Positions 1 through 8,712 of a DNA stretch of 44,497 bases are shown in pieces (the first letter of the stretch is position 1; every line of letters begins with the position of its first letter). Below the pieces are notes generated by a model that saw nothing but the letters and a program-made list of their open reading frames with translations, did not search any database and had not been told where the DNA came from. Origin of the DNA: Alphaproteobacteria bacterium (GTDB lineage Bacteria; Pseudomonadota; Alphaproteobacteria; RF32; CAG-239). The translations under genes were made by a program, and so were the position numbers. The stretch lies in assembly GCA_017465405.1 (NCBI GenBank), contig JAFTWG010000033.1, positions 1-44,497 on the forward strand. Direction: 5' to 3'.

Positions 1-222
1 ATAAGTTTCTTTCTGACTAGGATTGCCGCTATAGTTATACTCTATACGTTCTCCGTGCAATTCTCCGCCTTGATATTCTTCGGTCAATATAACTCTATCT
101 GAATTTTGAGCATATTCCGTATAGGTACCCTCTTTTTTACCGTCTTTAATAGTATAAACAGCCTTAAGAGATCTATCTTCGTAATATTCTCTGTGTTCAC
201 CATCGGGTAATCTTTTTGCCAT
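1..222 (-). CDS. YwqK/MORN-repeat-like protein, N-terminal part (runs off the left edge)
   Basis: The first 74 codons of a leftward gene are present; the C-terminus lies outside the window. The start is well supported by GGAGGT placed 4 bases before ATG at 222. The protein opens MAKRLPDGEHREYYED and then shows alternating strand-turn units ending in EG or HGE followed by an aromatic residue (KEGTYTEY, LHGERIEYNY). This is the look of MORN-type repeats and of the YwqK-like proteins often paired with toxins. The MORN/YwqK reading is by pattern only; these repeats occur in many unrelated proteins, so no specific function is claimed. A TAGACA-containing motif shared with other orphan genes lies about 55 bp upstream. 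Confidence 0.6.
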   Translation of the reverse strand, partial: MAKRLPDGEHREYYEDRSLKAVYTIKDGKKEGTYTEYAQNSDRVILTEEYQGGELHGERIEYNYSGNPSQKETY

Positions 223-364
223 AGAAACCTCCAAATCATATTTTTGTACATATTTATTGTTAGTTTTGCACATTTTTGTCTAAAAAGCAAGTTGTTTTTA
301 TATAAATCTACATACATAAAAACAACTCTTGAACGAATCGCAAAAATATGTAATAGTGTTCGCA

Positions 365-392
365 TTGAAACCTATTATAAATAAATTATACT
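365..392 (+). promoter_or_regulatory. Sigma70-type promoter for the 118-aa orphan gene
   Basis: TTGAAA (365-370) and TATACT (387-392) are separated by 16 bp. Transcription would start near 399, leaving only about 16 bases before the ATG at 415. Confidence 0.6.
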
Positions 393-414
393 CACTTAAA
401 ATAACAATTACGTT

Positions 415-771
415 ATGAAAACGAATGTATCTAAGCAGCACGTGATCGACACAGTAAAGATGTCTATCACTCTTGAGGAACTCAATTTCCGCGGTCCTCG
501 TCTTTTGAACATGTGGCTCAAGGGCAGAATTTACCTCCCCGAGATTACTCCTGAGTCTGAAGACAAACTCAAGCGTTTGGCTTTTGACTTGAAGGGTAGC
601 GAAAAGTTCAACCGTGACCTGTACATATACGATGCTTATATGAAGAACATCATCAAAAAAGCTTCAGAAAAGCTCGATTGTCAGGTTGACTTTACGCTCA
701 CTGCCGAAAGTACCGTTAACGACCTCTGCGATTGCTTCCTCAAAGCAATGGAACACAAACTCACAGACTAG
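415..771 (+). CDS. Hypothetical protein, 118 aa
   Basis: I do not recognise this protein. It is soluble, mixed charged and probably helical, with no signal peptide or membrane segment and two Cys near the C-terminus (CDCFLKAMEH). The start is the first ATG after a good promoter; the leader is very short and lacks a Shine-Dalgarno sequence. Codon use is richer in C- and G-ending codons (AAG, CTC, GAC, ATC) than in the neighbouring tig and prfC genes, suggesting either high expression or a different origin. It is a single-gene unit: own promoter upstream and a strong hairpin terminator 17 bases after the stop. Confidence 0.75.
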   Translation: MKTNVSKQHVIDTVKMSITLEELNFRGPRLLNMWLKGRIYLPEITPESEDKLKRLAFDLKGSEKFNRDLYIYDAYMKNIIKKASEKLDCQVDFTLTAESTVNDLCDCFLKAMEHKLTD

Positions 772-788
772 TTTCTGTTGAATGCCAT

Positions 789-826
789 AAGTCCTTTTCT
801 TGTATTAAGAAAAGGACTTTTTTATT
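789..826 (+). terminator. Intrinsic terminator of the 118-aa gene
   Basis: A 13-bp stem (AAGTCCTTTTCTT with its complement) closes a 5-base loop and is followed by TTTTTTATT. Confidence 0.85.
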
Positions 827-828
827 AA

Positions 829-858
829 CAAAAAAGCCCCGAAAAAATTTCGGAGCCC
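829..858 (-). terminator. Intrinsic terminator of tig
   Basis: On the minus strand GGCTCCGAAA pairs with TTCGGGGC and is followed by TTTTTT. It sits just after the tig stop codon and faces the terminator of the convergent small gene. Confidence 0.8.
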
Positions 859-882
859 TTTTGCTTTTTTATGAAAGGAAAA

Positions 883-2208
883 CTATTCTTCAGAAAAATT
901 ATATAATTCTTCTACAGAAACTGTTTTTTCAGAAACACTTACCTTACTTAATACATGTTCGATAAGTTTTTCTTCCATAACCGGAGCTTTTAAAGCTTCA
1001 ACAGCTTGAGCATTTTTAAGATAGAAATCAAAAACAGCCTTTTCCTGTCCCGGATATTTTTTAGCTTCATTCATAATCGCAGCATTGATATCTTCCGGAG
1101 TAATCTTTACTTTAGCTTCTTCACCAACTTCTGATAACAACAAACCGAGTTTAACACGACGAGTTGCAATCTTTTTATACTCTTCCATCAAATCTTTTTC
1201 AGGAGTATTCTTTTCGTGTTCATCAAGTTGATTTGATTTTTTAGCGCGTTGATATTGTTCTTCAATGGTTTTGAACTCTGCTTCCACTAAACCGGCAGGA
1301 ACTTCGAAATCATAAGCTTCATCAAGCTTGTCTAAAAGTTGACGTTTAATTTTCATTTTAGAAGCATTTTCATAATCGGAAAGAATACGTTTTTTAATAT
1401 TTTCTTTCAAAGATTCCAAACTCTCTTCACCGACAGATTTTGCAAATTCATCATTGATTTCAATTTCTTTAGGTTGACGAATAGCTTTAACTTCAACGGC
1501 AAAAACAGCATCTTTACCTGCCAAGTTTTCAGCATGGTAATTATCAGGGAATTTTACTTTAACATCAACTTTATCACCGGCTTTAACACCCATTAATTGG
1601 TCTTCAAAGCCCGGAATAAATGTGCCTGAACCGAGTTCTAAAGGATAACCGTTTCCTTTTCCGCCCGGAAATTCTACACCATCAACAGAACCGACAAAAT
1701 CAATTACTACACTGTCGCCTTTTTGAGCAGCATATTCTGCATCTTCAACCTTAACAGTTTCACGACGAGAATGAACAATGTAGTCCATTGCTTTTTTAAC
1801 TTCTTCTTCAGGAACTTCTGCCATTAATTTTTCAACTTTGATTTTTGAAAAATCACCGAGTTTGATTTCCGGTAACAATTCAGCAGTAATATCAAATTTA
1901 ATATCTTTACCGTCTTCAAATTTCTCAATTTTCACATTCGGTTGCATAGCCAAACGCAAATTATTTTCTTTAATAACATTGTTTGTTGCTTCATTGATAA
2001 CTTCGTCAAGAGCTTCACCCAACACAGATGAACGATATTTTTGTTTCAACATTTCTTTCGGAGCTTTGCCGGGTCTAAATCCCGGTAATTTGATTGTTTT
2101 TGCTAAATTGTTGAGTTTATTTTCTACTTTTTCTTCAAAATCTTTATTTTCAATAGTAACTGTATATTTTTTTTGTAAGCCTTCAGCTTTTAATTCTTTT
2201 ACTTTCAT
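883..2208 (-). CDS. tig: Trigger factor (ribosome-associated chaperone and prolyl isomerase)
   Basis: Trigger factor binds the ribosome exit tunnel and shields nascent chains. The 441-aa product has the ribosome-docking signature GFRPGK at residues 43-48, a central FKBP-type PPIase domain at about 160-245 (GDSVVIDFVGSVDG, GSGTFIPGFEDQL) and a long helical C-terminal chaperone domain. The reading frame stays open upstream through the tRNA-Leu gene, but the true start is the ATG at 2208: the family N-terminus begins MKVKEL and AGGAAGAG precedes it at a suitable distance. A terminator follows the stop. Length and domain order are normal for the family. Confidence 0.97.
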   Translation of the reverse strand: MKVKELKAEGLQKKYTVTIENKDFEEKVENKLNNLAKTIKLPGFRPGKAPKEMLKQKYRSSVLGEALDEVINEATNNVIKENNLRLAMQPNVKIEKFEDGKDIKFDITAELLPEIKLGDFSKIKVEKLMAEVPEEEVKKAMDYIVHSRRETVKVEDAEYAAQKGDSVVIDFVGSVDGVEFPGGKGNGYPLELGSGTFIPGFEDQLMGVKAGDKVDVKVKFPDNYHAENLAGKDAVFAVEVKAIRQPKEIEINDEFAKSVGEESLESLKENIKKRILSDYENASKMKIKRQLLDKLDEAYDFEVPAGLVEAEFKTIEEQYQRAKKSNQLDEHEKNTPEKDLMEEYKKIATRRVKLGLLLSEVGEEAKVKITPEDINAAIMNEAKKYPGQEKAVFDFYLKNAQAVEALKAPVMEEKLIEHVLSKVSVSEKTVSVEELYNFSEE

Positions 2209-2242
2209 CTGTTTATCTCTTCCTTGTTGAAACATATAAGAA

Positions 2243-2327
2243 TGGTGCGGGCGAAGGGACTTGAACCCCCACGGCTTTCGCCACCAGATCCTAAGTCTGG
2301 CGTGTCTACCAATTCCACCACGCCCGC
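2243..2327 (-). tRNA. tRNA-Leu(UAG), CCA encoded
   Basis: The minus strand folds as a class II tRNA. Acceptor GCGGGCG pairs with CGCCCGC; the D-arm has TTGGTAGACA; anticodon stem CCAGA/TCTGG encloses loop CTTAGGA with anticodon TAG. A long variable arm (TGGCGAAAGCCGT) and T-loop GTTCAAGTC follow. CCA is encoded at 2243-2245. It lies 35 bp upstream of tig on the same strand. Confidence 0.97.
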
Positions 2328-2476
2328 ACTGAACTTTAGCTGATAGTATATATTTTTTTTTATAAATCAAGAATAAAAATCAAAAAAGTGGATTAATTTT
2401 TAAGCTTTTTCTTGCAAATTGGCAATAAATATGCTTTTATCCGCCTAAAATGTTAAATTTAATGAGTTGAAACAAT

Positions 2477-4063
2477 ATGACAAACAAAATAAATCCTCGC
2501 AAAACTTTTGCGATTATTTCACACCCTGACGCAGGTAAAACAACTTTAACCGAAAAACTTCTGCTATTCGGAGGTGCAATTCAACAAGCCGGTGCGGTTA
2601 AGGCTCGAGGCGAAAACAGACATGCTCGTTCCGACTGGATGAAAGTTGAACAAGAACGTGGAATTTCCGTTGCTTCTTCAGTCATGAACTTTGAATATAA
2701 TGATATTACCTTTAACTTGCTTGATACTCCGGGACACGAGGACTTTTCAGAAGACACATATCGTGTATTAACCGCCGTGGATTCCGCAGTGATGGTTATT
2801 GATTCAGCTAAAGGTATTGAAACACAAACTAAAAAATTGTTTGAAGTTTGTCGTTTACGTAATGTACCGATTATTACTTTTATAAACAAACTTGACCGTG
2901 AAGGACGTGATCCTTTTGAGTTGTTAGATGATATTGAAAAAACGCTAGCTCTTGATGTTACTCCTGCGAGTTGGCCAATCGGTATGGGAAAAGACTTTTT
3001 AGGATGTTATGATCTGATTAATGATCAACTGATTTTGATGAACAAAACCGGTGACAAGTCACAGATTAATGCTACTATCGAAACTTGCCAAGGTTTGAAT
3101 GATGAAAAATTGGATAAGCTTCTTCCTGCTCACGCAGTAGAAAAATTGCGTGAAGATGTGGAAATGGTTAGAGAACTATGTCCGGCATTTGATAAACAGG
3201 CCTATTTAGACGGAGCGCTAACTCCGGTATTTTTCGGTTCGGCAATCAATAATTTTGGTGTTAAAGAAGTTTTGGAAGGATTGCACGAACTGGCTCCGCA
3301 ACCTTTACCTCGTCCGGCAGTTGAGAGATTGGTTGATCCGAGTGATGCCAAAGTCAGTGGCTTTATTTTCAAAATTCAAGCCAATATGGACCCTAAACAT
3401 CGTGACCGCATCGCTTTTATGCGTATTTGTTCCGGACATTTCAAAAGAGGAATGACATTACATCAAGTTAGAGACGGAAAATCAATAAAAGTTCCAACCC
3501 CGGTTATGTTTTTAGCACAAGAACGAGAATTGGCCGAAGATGCTTTTCCCGGTGATATTATCGGAATTCCCAACCATGGACAACTCCGTATCGGAGACAG
3601 CTTGACCGAAGGGGAAAAACTTCACTTTACCGGTATTCCGAGTTTTGCTCCCGAATTGCTCAAATCGGTGCGTTCTCTCGATCCGCTGAAATCCAAACAT
3701 TTAGGCGATGCTCTAAAGCAGATTGCAGAAGAAGGCGGAGCCAGTGTATTTAAACCGATTATCGGTTCGGAATGGATTGTCGGTGTTGTCGGTGTATTAC
3801 AATTCGAAGTTATGGCAGATCGCATTAAAAACGAATTCGGATTGCCGGTTATGTTTGAGCCGACACAATATTATACAGCTCGTTGGGTTTCTTGTGAAGA
3901 TAGGGATATGTGGAAAAAATTCTGCGATACTAACCAGATGAATTTAGCTGAAGATAACAACGGACAAGATGTTTTCTTGGCTCGCAATGCTTGGCACTTA
4001 AACAAAATCAAAGAAGATTTTCCGAAACTTGTATTGAGCAAAACCAGAGAACAAACTTTTTAG
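2477..4063 (+). CDS. prfC: Peptide chain release factor 3 (RF3 GTPase)
   Basis: RF3 recycles RF1/RF2 from terminating ribosomes by GTP hydrolysis. The 528-aa product matches the usual length of about 529. Visible GTPase motifs are G1 SHPDAGKTT (15-23), the switch region QERGISVASS, G3 DTPGHEDF and G4 NKLD. The RF3 insert and C-terminal domains follow (GVLQFEVMADRI, TQYYTARW). The start has no strong Shine-Dalgarno sequence, but MTNKINPRKTFAIISHPDAGKT matches the family N-terminus. It is divergent from the tRNA-Leu/tig unit and ends at a bidirectional terminator. Confidence 0.97.
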   Translation: MTNKINPRKTFAIISHPDAGKTTLTEKLLLFGGAIQQAGAVKARGENRHARSDWMKVEQERGISVASSVMNFEYNDITFNLLDTPGHEDFSEDTYRVLTAVDSAVMVIDSAKGIETQTKKLFEVCRLRNVPIITFINKLDREGRDPFELLDDIEKTLALDVTPASWPIGMGKDFLGCYDLINDQLILMNKTGDKSQINATIETCQGLNDEKLDKLLPAHAVEKLREDVEMVRELCPAFDKQAYLDGALTPVFFGSAINNFGVKEVLEGLHELAPQPLPRPAVERLVDPSDAKVSGFIFKIQANMDPKHRDRIAFMRICSGHFKRGMTLHQVRDGKSIKVPTPVMFLAQERELAEDAFPGDIIGIPNHGQLRIGDSLTEGEKLHFTGIPSFAPELLKSVRSLDPLKSKHLGDALKQIAEEGGASVFKPIIGSEWIVGVVGVLQFEVMADRIKNEFGLPVMFEPTQYYTARWVSCEDRDMWKKFCDTNQMNLAEDNNGQDVFLARNAWHLNKIKEDFPKLVLSKTREQTF

Positions 4064-4065
4064 CA

Positions 4066-4096
4066 ACAAAAACCTCTCCAGAAGGAGAGGTTTTTT
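4066..4096. terminator. Bidirectional terminator between prfC and the 434-aa orphan
   Basis: AACCTCTCC, loop AGA, then GGAGAGGTT, with T6 downstream on the plus strand and T5 on the minus strand. It serves both convergent genes. Confidence 0.85.
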
Positions 4097-4114
4097 AATA
4101 TAATATAGAATAAA

Positions 4115-5419
4115 CTATTTTTGATTCTTTAAATATGTATTATATTCCGTTTGAACTTGCTCTTGCCCGAAACTTTCTGCTGTTCGTTTGTTATATTTTT
4201 CAACATTCATTACATAGCGAGCTCTGTTTTCATCAATAGAAATAACTTCTTTCCAGTTTTTCCAACCGGTTATTTGAGCCGCTAAATCAAGAGCTTCATA
4301 ATGTGGTATATCCAGCATTTTTTTCAATTTACGAGCCTTTTGTTTCAACATTTCCATATATGCTTTCAAAGCTCCGTTTTGATAATTTGGTAATTGATTA
4401 TATATTTCTTCAATATAATGAGCCGGAACAAATTCGGTTCTAAATTCCATATTGTAAAAATATCTTGATAAATCATTTTTCAAATCACTTGCCATAATTG
4501 ATTTTTTGTATTCATCATCAATAAGTAAACATCCGTTTTCAAATAAGATATATTTACCATCATAATATTTTCCTTCTAAATCGGAAAACCATATAAGGCT
4601 TAAGCATTTAGATTTTTGATTAAGTAAATCGGCGATATACCTATTCATTTTTATTTTTTCTTCGTCTGAAGAAAATTCACCAGTCGAATGGTTATATAAA
4701 TTTGCATCTTCCGGAGAAATATACCAATCGTACTCTTTGGCCTTTTGATATATTGCATCTAAATATTCTTGAGGAATAACCTCTGCCTTAAAATATACAT
4801 ACTGCGGATATTGTTTTCTGAATTTTGATATTTTTCTGTTATCATATATATTGTTGTAACGATCATATTTTTCAGAAACAAAAAAGTGACCATCATCAAA
4901 TAATGCCAGATAGTCACGGCATTGCGGAGCAATTTTTTCAAATTTAGAAGCAGTAATACAAATATTATTACCGGAGAAAACCTTTTGTAAAAATTCTTTT
5001 ATTGAGGGCAAGGATTGTACTTCTAAATCTTGTTTCGGATCTGTTTTTTCAGTACATATTCTGGAAACGTTTTCCATAAATATAGAGCTGTATCCGCTAC
5101 CTAAAAGGTCGTTTGTTTTTTTTATTGAAGTTACTTTATATCCTTTATTCTCAACGATTTTTACAAATCTTTTAAGCATATCGTCATTTATATTCCATTC
5201 ATGATACAGCGTTCCGTCTTCAAAGAGAGCAATATCCATTCTTTCAAGAACAAACGGTGACATTTTGGAAGTTATTTGACCAAATTTATTGTCTCGTTTT
5301 AAATCGAAATATTCTGACATAAAATTTCTGGACACGAGAATATCACAAGATAGACACATCCCATGTTTATCAATTAATTGTTCATAAATGGCTTTATTTG
5401 GGGAATATATTGCAGTCAT
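4115..5419 (-). CDS. Hypothetical protein, 434 aa, with a C-terminal HxEAL-type helical motif
   Basis: I do not recognise the family. The protein is soluble with no signal peptide. The N-terminal two thirds alternate strands and helices rich in Tyr and Asp. Residues about 365-400 carry KARKLKKMLDIPHYEALDLA followed by AQITGWKNWKEV. That matches a small helical motif (H-x-EAL-x-x-A-x-x-x-G-x-x-x-W) seen at the end of various plasmid or mobile-element proteins; the link is by pattern only. The start has AAGGAG 8 bases before ATG at 5419. Its transcript would carry a long structured leader from a strong promoter at 5567-5595, suggesting regulation at leader level. A bidirectional terminator follows the stop. 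Confidence 0.8.
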   Translation of the reverse strand: MTAIYSPNKAIYEQLIDKHGMCLSCDILVSRNFMSEYFDLKRDNKFGQITSKMSPFVLERMDIALFEDGTLYHEWNINDDMLKRFVKIVENKGYKVTSIKKTNDLLGSGYSSIFMENVSRICTEKTDPKQDLEVQSLPSIKEFLQKVFSGNNICITASKFEKIAPQCRDYLALFDDGHFFVSEKYDRYNNIYDNRKISKFRKQYPQYVYFKAEVIPQEYLDAIYQKAKEYDWYISPEDANLYNHSTGEFSSDEEKIKMNRYIADLLNQKSKCLSLIWFSDLEGKYYDGKYILFENGCLLIDDEYKKSIMASDLKNDLSRYFYNMEFRTEFVPAHYIEEIYNQLPNYQNGALKAYMEMLKQKARKLKKMLDIPHYEALDLAAQITGWKNWKEVISIDENRARYVMNVEKYNKRTAESFGQEQVQTEYNTYLKNQK

Positions 5420-5435
5420 TGTTCCATCTCCTTTG

Positions 5436-5560
5436 GTGGAAAATCATATTTGATGCCTGCCTGTCAAATTTCCACACTAAAGGGATTAAACAATACAAAA
5501 CGAAAAAGATTGTCCCATCCGGGTTCGCCTTGGGCAGGCAACAGGTTTCAATCATAACCT
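5436..5560 (-). promoter_or_regulatory. Structured 5' leader with two hairpins and an alternative long-range pairing
   Basis: The transcript should start near 5560. Hairpin 1 (5523-5542) sits inside an outer stem GATTG/CAATC (5549-5553 with 5508-5512) followed by five U (5503-5507), so it resembles an intrinsic terminator. Hairpin 2 (stem GTGGAAA/TTTCCAC, 5469-5475 with 5436-5442, plus TTTG/CAAA) presents GGCAGGCA in its loop, just upstream of the AAGGAG of the 434-aa gene. That loop is perfectly complementary over 8 bases to TGCCTGCC inside hairpin 1. This gives two mutually exclusive folds, as in riboswitches or attenuators. I do not recognise a known riboswitch class. Confidence 0.55.
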
Positions 5561-5566
5561 AGTGTT

Positions 5567-5595
5567 ATTAAAACATATCTAATCGTAAAAGTCAA
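5567..5595 (-). promoter_or_regulatory. Sigma70-type promoter for the structured leader and 434-aa gene
   Basis: TTGACT (5590-5595) and TTTAAT (5567-5572) on the minus strand with a 17-bp spacer. Confidence 0.65.
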
Positions 5596-5676
5596 TGCTG
5601 ATATAACAAGCATAGGCTCAACAAATTAAAATACAATAATATACATAAAAAGTTGTGTATAAAATACAATCATAAA

Positions 5677-5705
5677 TTGACTTTTAATATTTTCTATTGT
5701 ATAAA
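5677..5705 (+). promoter_or_regulatory. Sigma70-type promoter reading right
   Basis: TTGACT (5677-5682) and TATAAA (5700-5705) with a 17-bp spacer. It overlaps the nominal start of the ORF at 5697, so that ORF must begin further downstream if it is real. Confidence 0.6.
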
Positions 5706-6116
5706 GTGCAAACAAAAGAAAACCGAAGTAGTTATTTTTTATTGAACAAGGGATTAAAAGCGGCAACCTTTTGTAAAAATAAGTCTTCTGTCGGCCGAGC
5801 ATTATCAGAAAGTGATAGAATAAAAAATCTAAATATATCTGATATAAACAAACACAGATATGTCAGTTGTATAGGTGCACAAGATGGTATAGTTTCTGCA
5901 GGTACTACATTTGCAGGAGGTCTACTAAAAGAAGGAAATGATTTGAAAAATAAAATAATTAATGCAGAAAATAATCCTCACTACAAAAATAAAGTAGGGA
6001 TAATTTTAGATAGTTTAAAAGATATTGGAAATAATGGTATAGGAACAATATCAGGATATATGTCAAATAATCCTGATTTTTGTGATTATTATATAAAACC
6101 ATACACCCGTAAATAG
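5697..6116 (+). CDS. Doubtful small ORF, up to 139 aa
   Basis: An open frame with no recognised family. Its only upstream start codons are TTG at 5697 and GTG at 5706, both inside or at the promoter -10 region. The next candidate is TTG at 5742, without a Shine-Dalgarno sequence; an in-frame ATG appears only near the end. The middle (CIGAQDGIVSAGTTFAGGLL) is Gly/Ala rich and the C-terminus is Asn/Lys rich. A strong hairpin follows the stop. It may be a genuine gene with a weak start or the remnant of a longer one. The stretch 5420-6175 otherwise holds only the structured leader and two divergent promoters. Confidence 0.35.
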   Translation: MYKVQTKENRSSYFLLNKGLKAATFCKNKSSVGRALSESDRIKNLNISDINKHRYVSCIGAQDGIVSAGTTFAGGLLKEGNDLKNKIINAENNPHYKNKVGIILDSLKDIGNNGIGTISGYMSNNPDFCDYYIKPYTRK

Positions 6117-6127
6117 TAAAAACATAC

Positions 6128-6158
6128 AGAGGGGAGATTGTTTGAACTCCCCTCTTTC
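6128..6158 (+). terminator. Hairpin after the 139-aa ORF
   Basis: AGAGGGGAG and CTCCCCTCT form a perfect 9-bp GC-rich stem around a 10-base loop, followed by only a short T run (TTTC). Confidence 0.6.
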
Positions 6159-6175
6159 GAAAAAGAGTAATAAAC

Positions 6176-6728
6176 ATGAAAAAAGTATCCAATTATATAA
6201 TAAACCTAAATGAAAATTTGGCATTTTTTTGATTGTCATTTTTTGTTTGGCATCTATATTCGCTCCATTTAATCCTTTTACTTTTGTGAGTAAACAAGAT
6301 TTTGTTGAAGAAAATTTATACAAAGCTTTTTTTATTCCGGATATATATTTTCAATTTTTGGAATTTTAGGTCTTATTCATTGTTTTGCTTATTCGCATAA
6401 ATGGAATAGAAAAATACTAATAATTCCTAATATTCTTGCTTTAATTTTGTTACAATATCTATTTTATAAATGCCCTTTATTTTTCAAAACACCGATAAGA
6501 TACATTTATGTAGATATATGCTTACTTATTTTAATTATTATATCATTCATGAAAATTAAACTCTTACGAAATACCGCTTATCTGTTGTTCTTAATTATAT
6601 CTTTTGTCTGTATTCAATACATTCCCGAACAGGAAATGAAAAATTCTCTGTTTTTATGTCAAGAAAATAATAACTGTGAAGCAATGATCAAAATTATAAA
6701 TGAAGCAGAAACTTTACTAAAAAAATAA
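6176..6728 (+). pseudogene. Small membrane-protein gene broken by two frameshifts
   Basis: Three consecutive frames join into one plausible 4-helix membrane protein. Frame 1 starts at ATG 6176 (MKKVSNYIINLNENLAFF) and hits TGA at 6230 right after a run of seven T. Frame 2 continues as LIVIFCLASIFAPF to FIPDIYFQF and stops after a second T run near 6355-6370. Frame 3 continues as GILGLIHCFAYSHKW and on to the stop at 6728. Both breaks are repaired by adding one T, so each looks like a single-base deletion in a T tract. The full product would be about 180 aa with hydrophobic segments and a soluble C-terminal tail. The family is not recognised. Sequencing error is an alternative. Confidence 0.6.
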
Positions 6729-6733
6729 TTTTT

Positions 6734-8623
6734 TTATTTATTCCACGGACGATATCCTATATAGTCTCTTACCGTTTTAATTTTGTTCCCGTAAACAGCA
6801 AATCCCTGTGCTTGTTCAAAATCAACATCAGGTATTTTTATTTTCGTCTTATCTTCAATTTCTTCAATATTTGATGAAGCATATTTTGATAACCAATTCT
6901 GTTTTATCCATTTATTTCCACCCTTAAATGTTTGTAACTTTCCGTTTTCATTTTTAATCGCAATGGTTTTTCCGTCATTTGCAACCATCAAATCCGGAAC
7001 TTGAACCGTTGTTATACTCAAAGTTCCTGCAAAAATAGCTATCCAACCGAGATGACGCCATTTCTGTTGCCATAGACATAGCCATAATCCGCCAAAGGTA
7101 ATCAACAATATTCCCCATAACGGGAAAGAATATAATTCTATGGTAGCATTAGGTAATGATGAAACATATTCGGTTAATTTATTTATTTGCTCTACCCCTA
7201 AACCGGCAACTTTTAACGGAAATTTGGCCAATCCTAAAGGAATTGTAAGTAATGCAACAAGAATTGCCGGCATAATTATTAAACCAATTATCGGACCGGC
7301 TATAAAATTAGTAATTGAGGTATATAATGAAATACGATTAAAATGATAAACAGCATAAGGAAGTGTTGCTAAACTCGCTATTAAATCAGCTAAAACAATA
7401 CCAATCATATAAGCGATAACTCCTCGTATAATCTTTGATAACAGTGATGATTTTTCTCCTGACAAAAATCGTTCTATTTTTCCACCAAATCGCTCATAAA
7501 AAGCAACCAGTGCAACCACCGCCGCAAAAGATAGTTGAAAACTGATATTCACCAATGCTTGTGGTGATATAATAAGAATTACAAGTGCAGCTATTGCTAA
7601 AATCCTCATTGAAATTGCCTGTCTTTCAAAAATTACGGCAAGCAAAACCAAAAATGTCATAATATAAGCTCTTTGTGTCGGAACTTCTGCTCCCGACACA
7701 AGCAAATAAACTGTACTGACAACAAAGGCTAAAACTGCAGCAACTTTTTTAGAGTTATATCGCAAGGAAAGAGCCGGTATCAATGCCATAAAAAATCGCA
7801 CAAAGAAAAACATTAACCCTGCCAACATACTCATGTGCAAACCGGAGATTGAAAGAAAATGAGCCAAACCGGAATCTCGATAATTTTCAATTTGTTCTTG
7901 GGTCATAAAATCTCGGTTACCGGCCAAAACTGCCGATATAATCGCAGCTTGTTCCGACGGCAAGTGGGAAGATATCGTATCAGTCATCCTTTTTCGCCAT
8001 TTATCAATCAATCTTTTGAAGTATCCGAAATTTTTATGACAATCAATTTCAAAAACAGATGTGGGAACATATCCGCTTCCGTTAATACCATCAAAAAATA
8101 AACGCCTATCCGGCTGATATCCGCCAATTTGATTAGCTTTCATTAGCGGTGAAACCTCTGCAACCAACTCAACACATTTTCCAACTTCAAGCGGTTGATT
8201 TTTTCTAATAACGGTTAAGCGATATTGCCCCATAATTTTATCATTATGAAAATTTTCCATATTTCCTAAAACTATTCTCGGTCTGCCCCGATAATTGGTA
8301 TCGACAGACATAATTTGTCCTCGAATATATAATGCACCTTCAGGAGGAACCGGCAACTTTTTCTCAAGCGAGATTGTTTTCAGTTGAATATCGGTAAAAC
8401 CGGCAACAATAATGCCGACTAAGAATATTATATTCAGTAAAAGCGGATAAAATCGAAAGATATAGGCCAAAAATAAAAGAACTTCGATAATTATCAAAGT
8501 TGCCCATTTGGAAGGTTCTGTAGGCAAATAAAAATATATTCCGATACCAACGGAAAATAATACCGGAACCCATAAAAACCAACGTTCTCTTTCTTGATGA
8601 AATATTTTTGCAAGCTCGTTCAC
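6734..8623 (-). CDS. comEC: ComEC/Rec2 family competence membrane protein
   Basis: ComEC forms the inner-membrane channel for single-stranded DNA during natural transformation. The 629-aa protein has two N-terminal membrane helices, a soluble OB-like DUF4131 region (about 90-200) and the polytopic competence domain. Its signatures are DSGLAHFLSISGLHMSMLAG and VPTQRAYIM. It stops shortly after the last helix, so the C-terminal metallo-beta-lactamase domain of many ComEC proteins is absent, as is common in alphaproteobacteria. The start is GTG at 8623 with GAGGG about 8 bases upstream. An extended -10 (TGGTATAAT, minus strand, near 8649-8657) may drive it. No type IV pilus genes are visible in the window. 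Confidence 0.92.
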   Translation of the reverse strand: MNELAKIFHQERERWFLWVPVLFSVGIGIYFYLPTEPSKWATLIIIEVLLFLAYIFRFYPLLLNIIFLVGIIVAGFTDIQLKTISLEKKLPVPPEGALYIRGQIMSVDTNYRGRPRIVLGNMENFHNDKIMGQYRLTVIRKNQPLEVGKCVELVAEVSPLMKANQIGGYQPDRRLFFDGINGSGYVPTSVFEIDCHKNFGYFKRLIDKWRKRMTDTISSHLPSEQAAIISAVLAGNRDFMTQEQIENYRDSGLAHFLSISGLHMSMLAGLMFFFVRFFMALIPALSLRYNSKKVAAVLAFVVSTVYLLVSGAEVPTQRAYIMTFLVLLAVIFERQAISMRILAIAALVILIISPQALVNISFQLSFAAVVALVAFYERFGGKIERFLSGEKSSLLSKIIRGVIAYMIGIVLADLIASLATLPYAVYHFNRISLYTSITNFIAGPIIGLIIMPAILVALLTIPLGLAKFPLKVAGLGVEQINKLTEYVSSLPNATIELYSFPLWGILLITFGGLWLCLWQQKWRHLGWIAIFAGTLSITTVQVPDLMVANDGKTIAIKNENGKLQTFKGGNKWIKQNWLSKYASSNIEEIEDKTKIKIPDVDFEQAQGFAVYGNKIKTVRDYIGYRPWNK

Positions 8624-8660
8624 TGATTTTCCCTCTGTTTATATAAGCATTATACCAAAA

Positions 8661-8692
8661 ATAAAAAAGTGCCAAACATTTTTATTTGGCAC
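8661..8692 (-). terminator. Intrinsic terminator of the 96-aa gene
   Basis: On the minus strand GTGCCAAA pairs with TTTGGCAC around an 8-base loop, followed by TTTTTTATTTTT. It separates the 96-aa gene from comEC. Confidence 0.85.
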
Positions 8693-8712
8693 CTAGTGAA
8701 AGTTTTTCTCCG

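Noticed and set aside
2209..2370. The trigger-factor frame continues upstream through tRNA-Leu as a 54-residue N-terminal extension.
   Set aside because: The extension is translated tRNA sequence; the family N-terminus and a ribosome site both lie at 2208.
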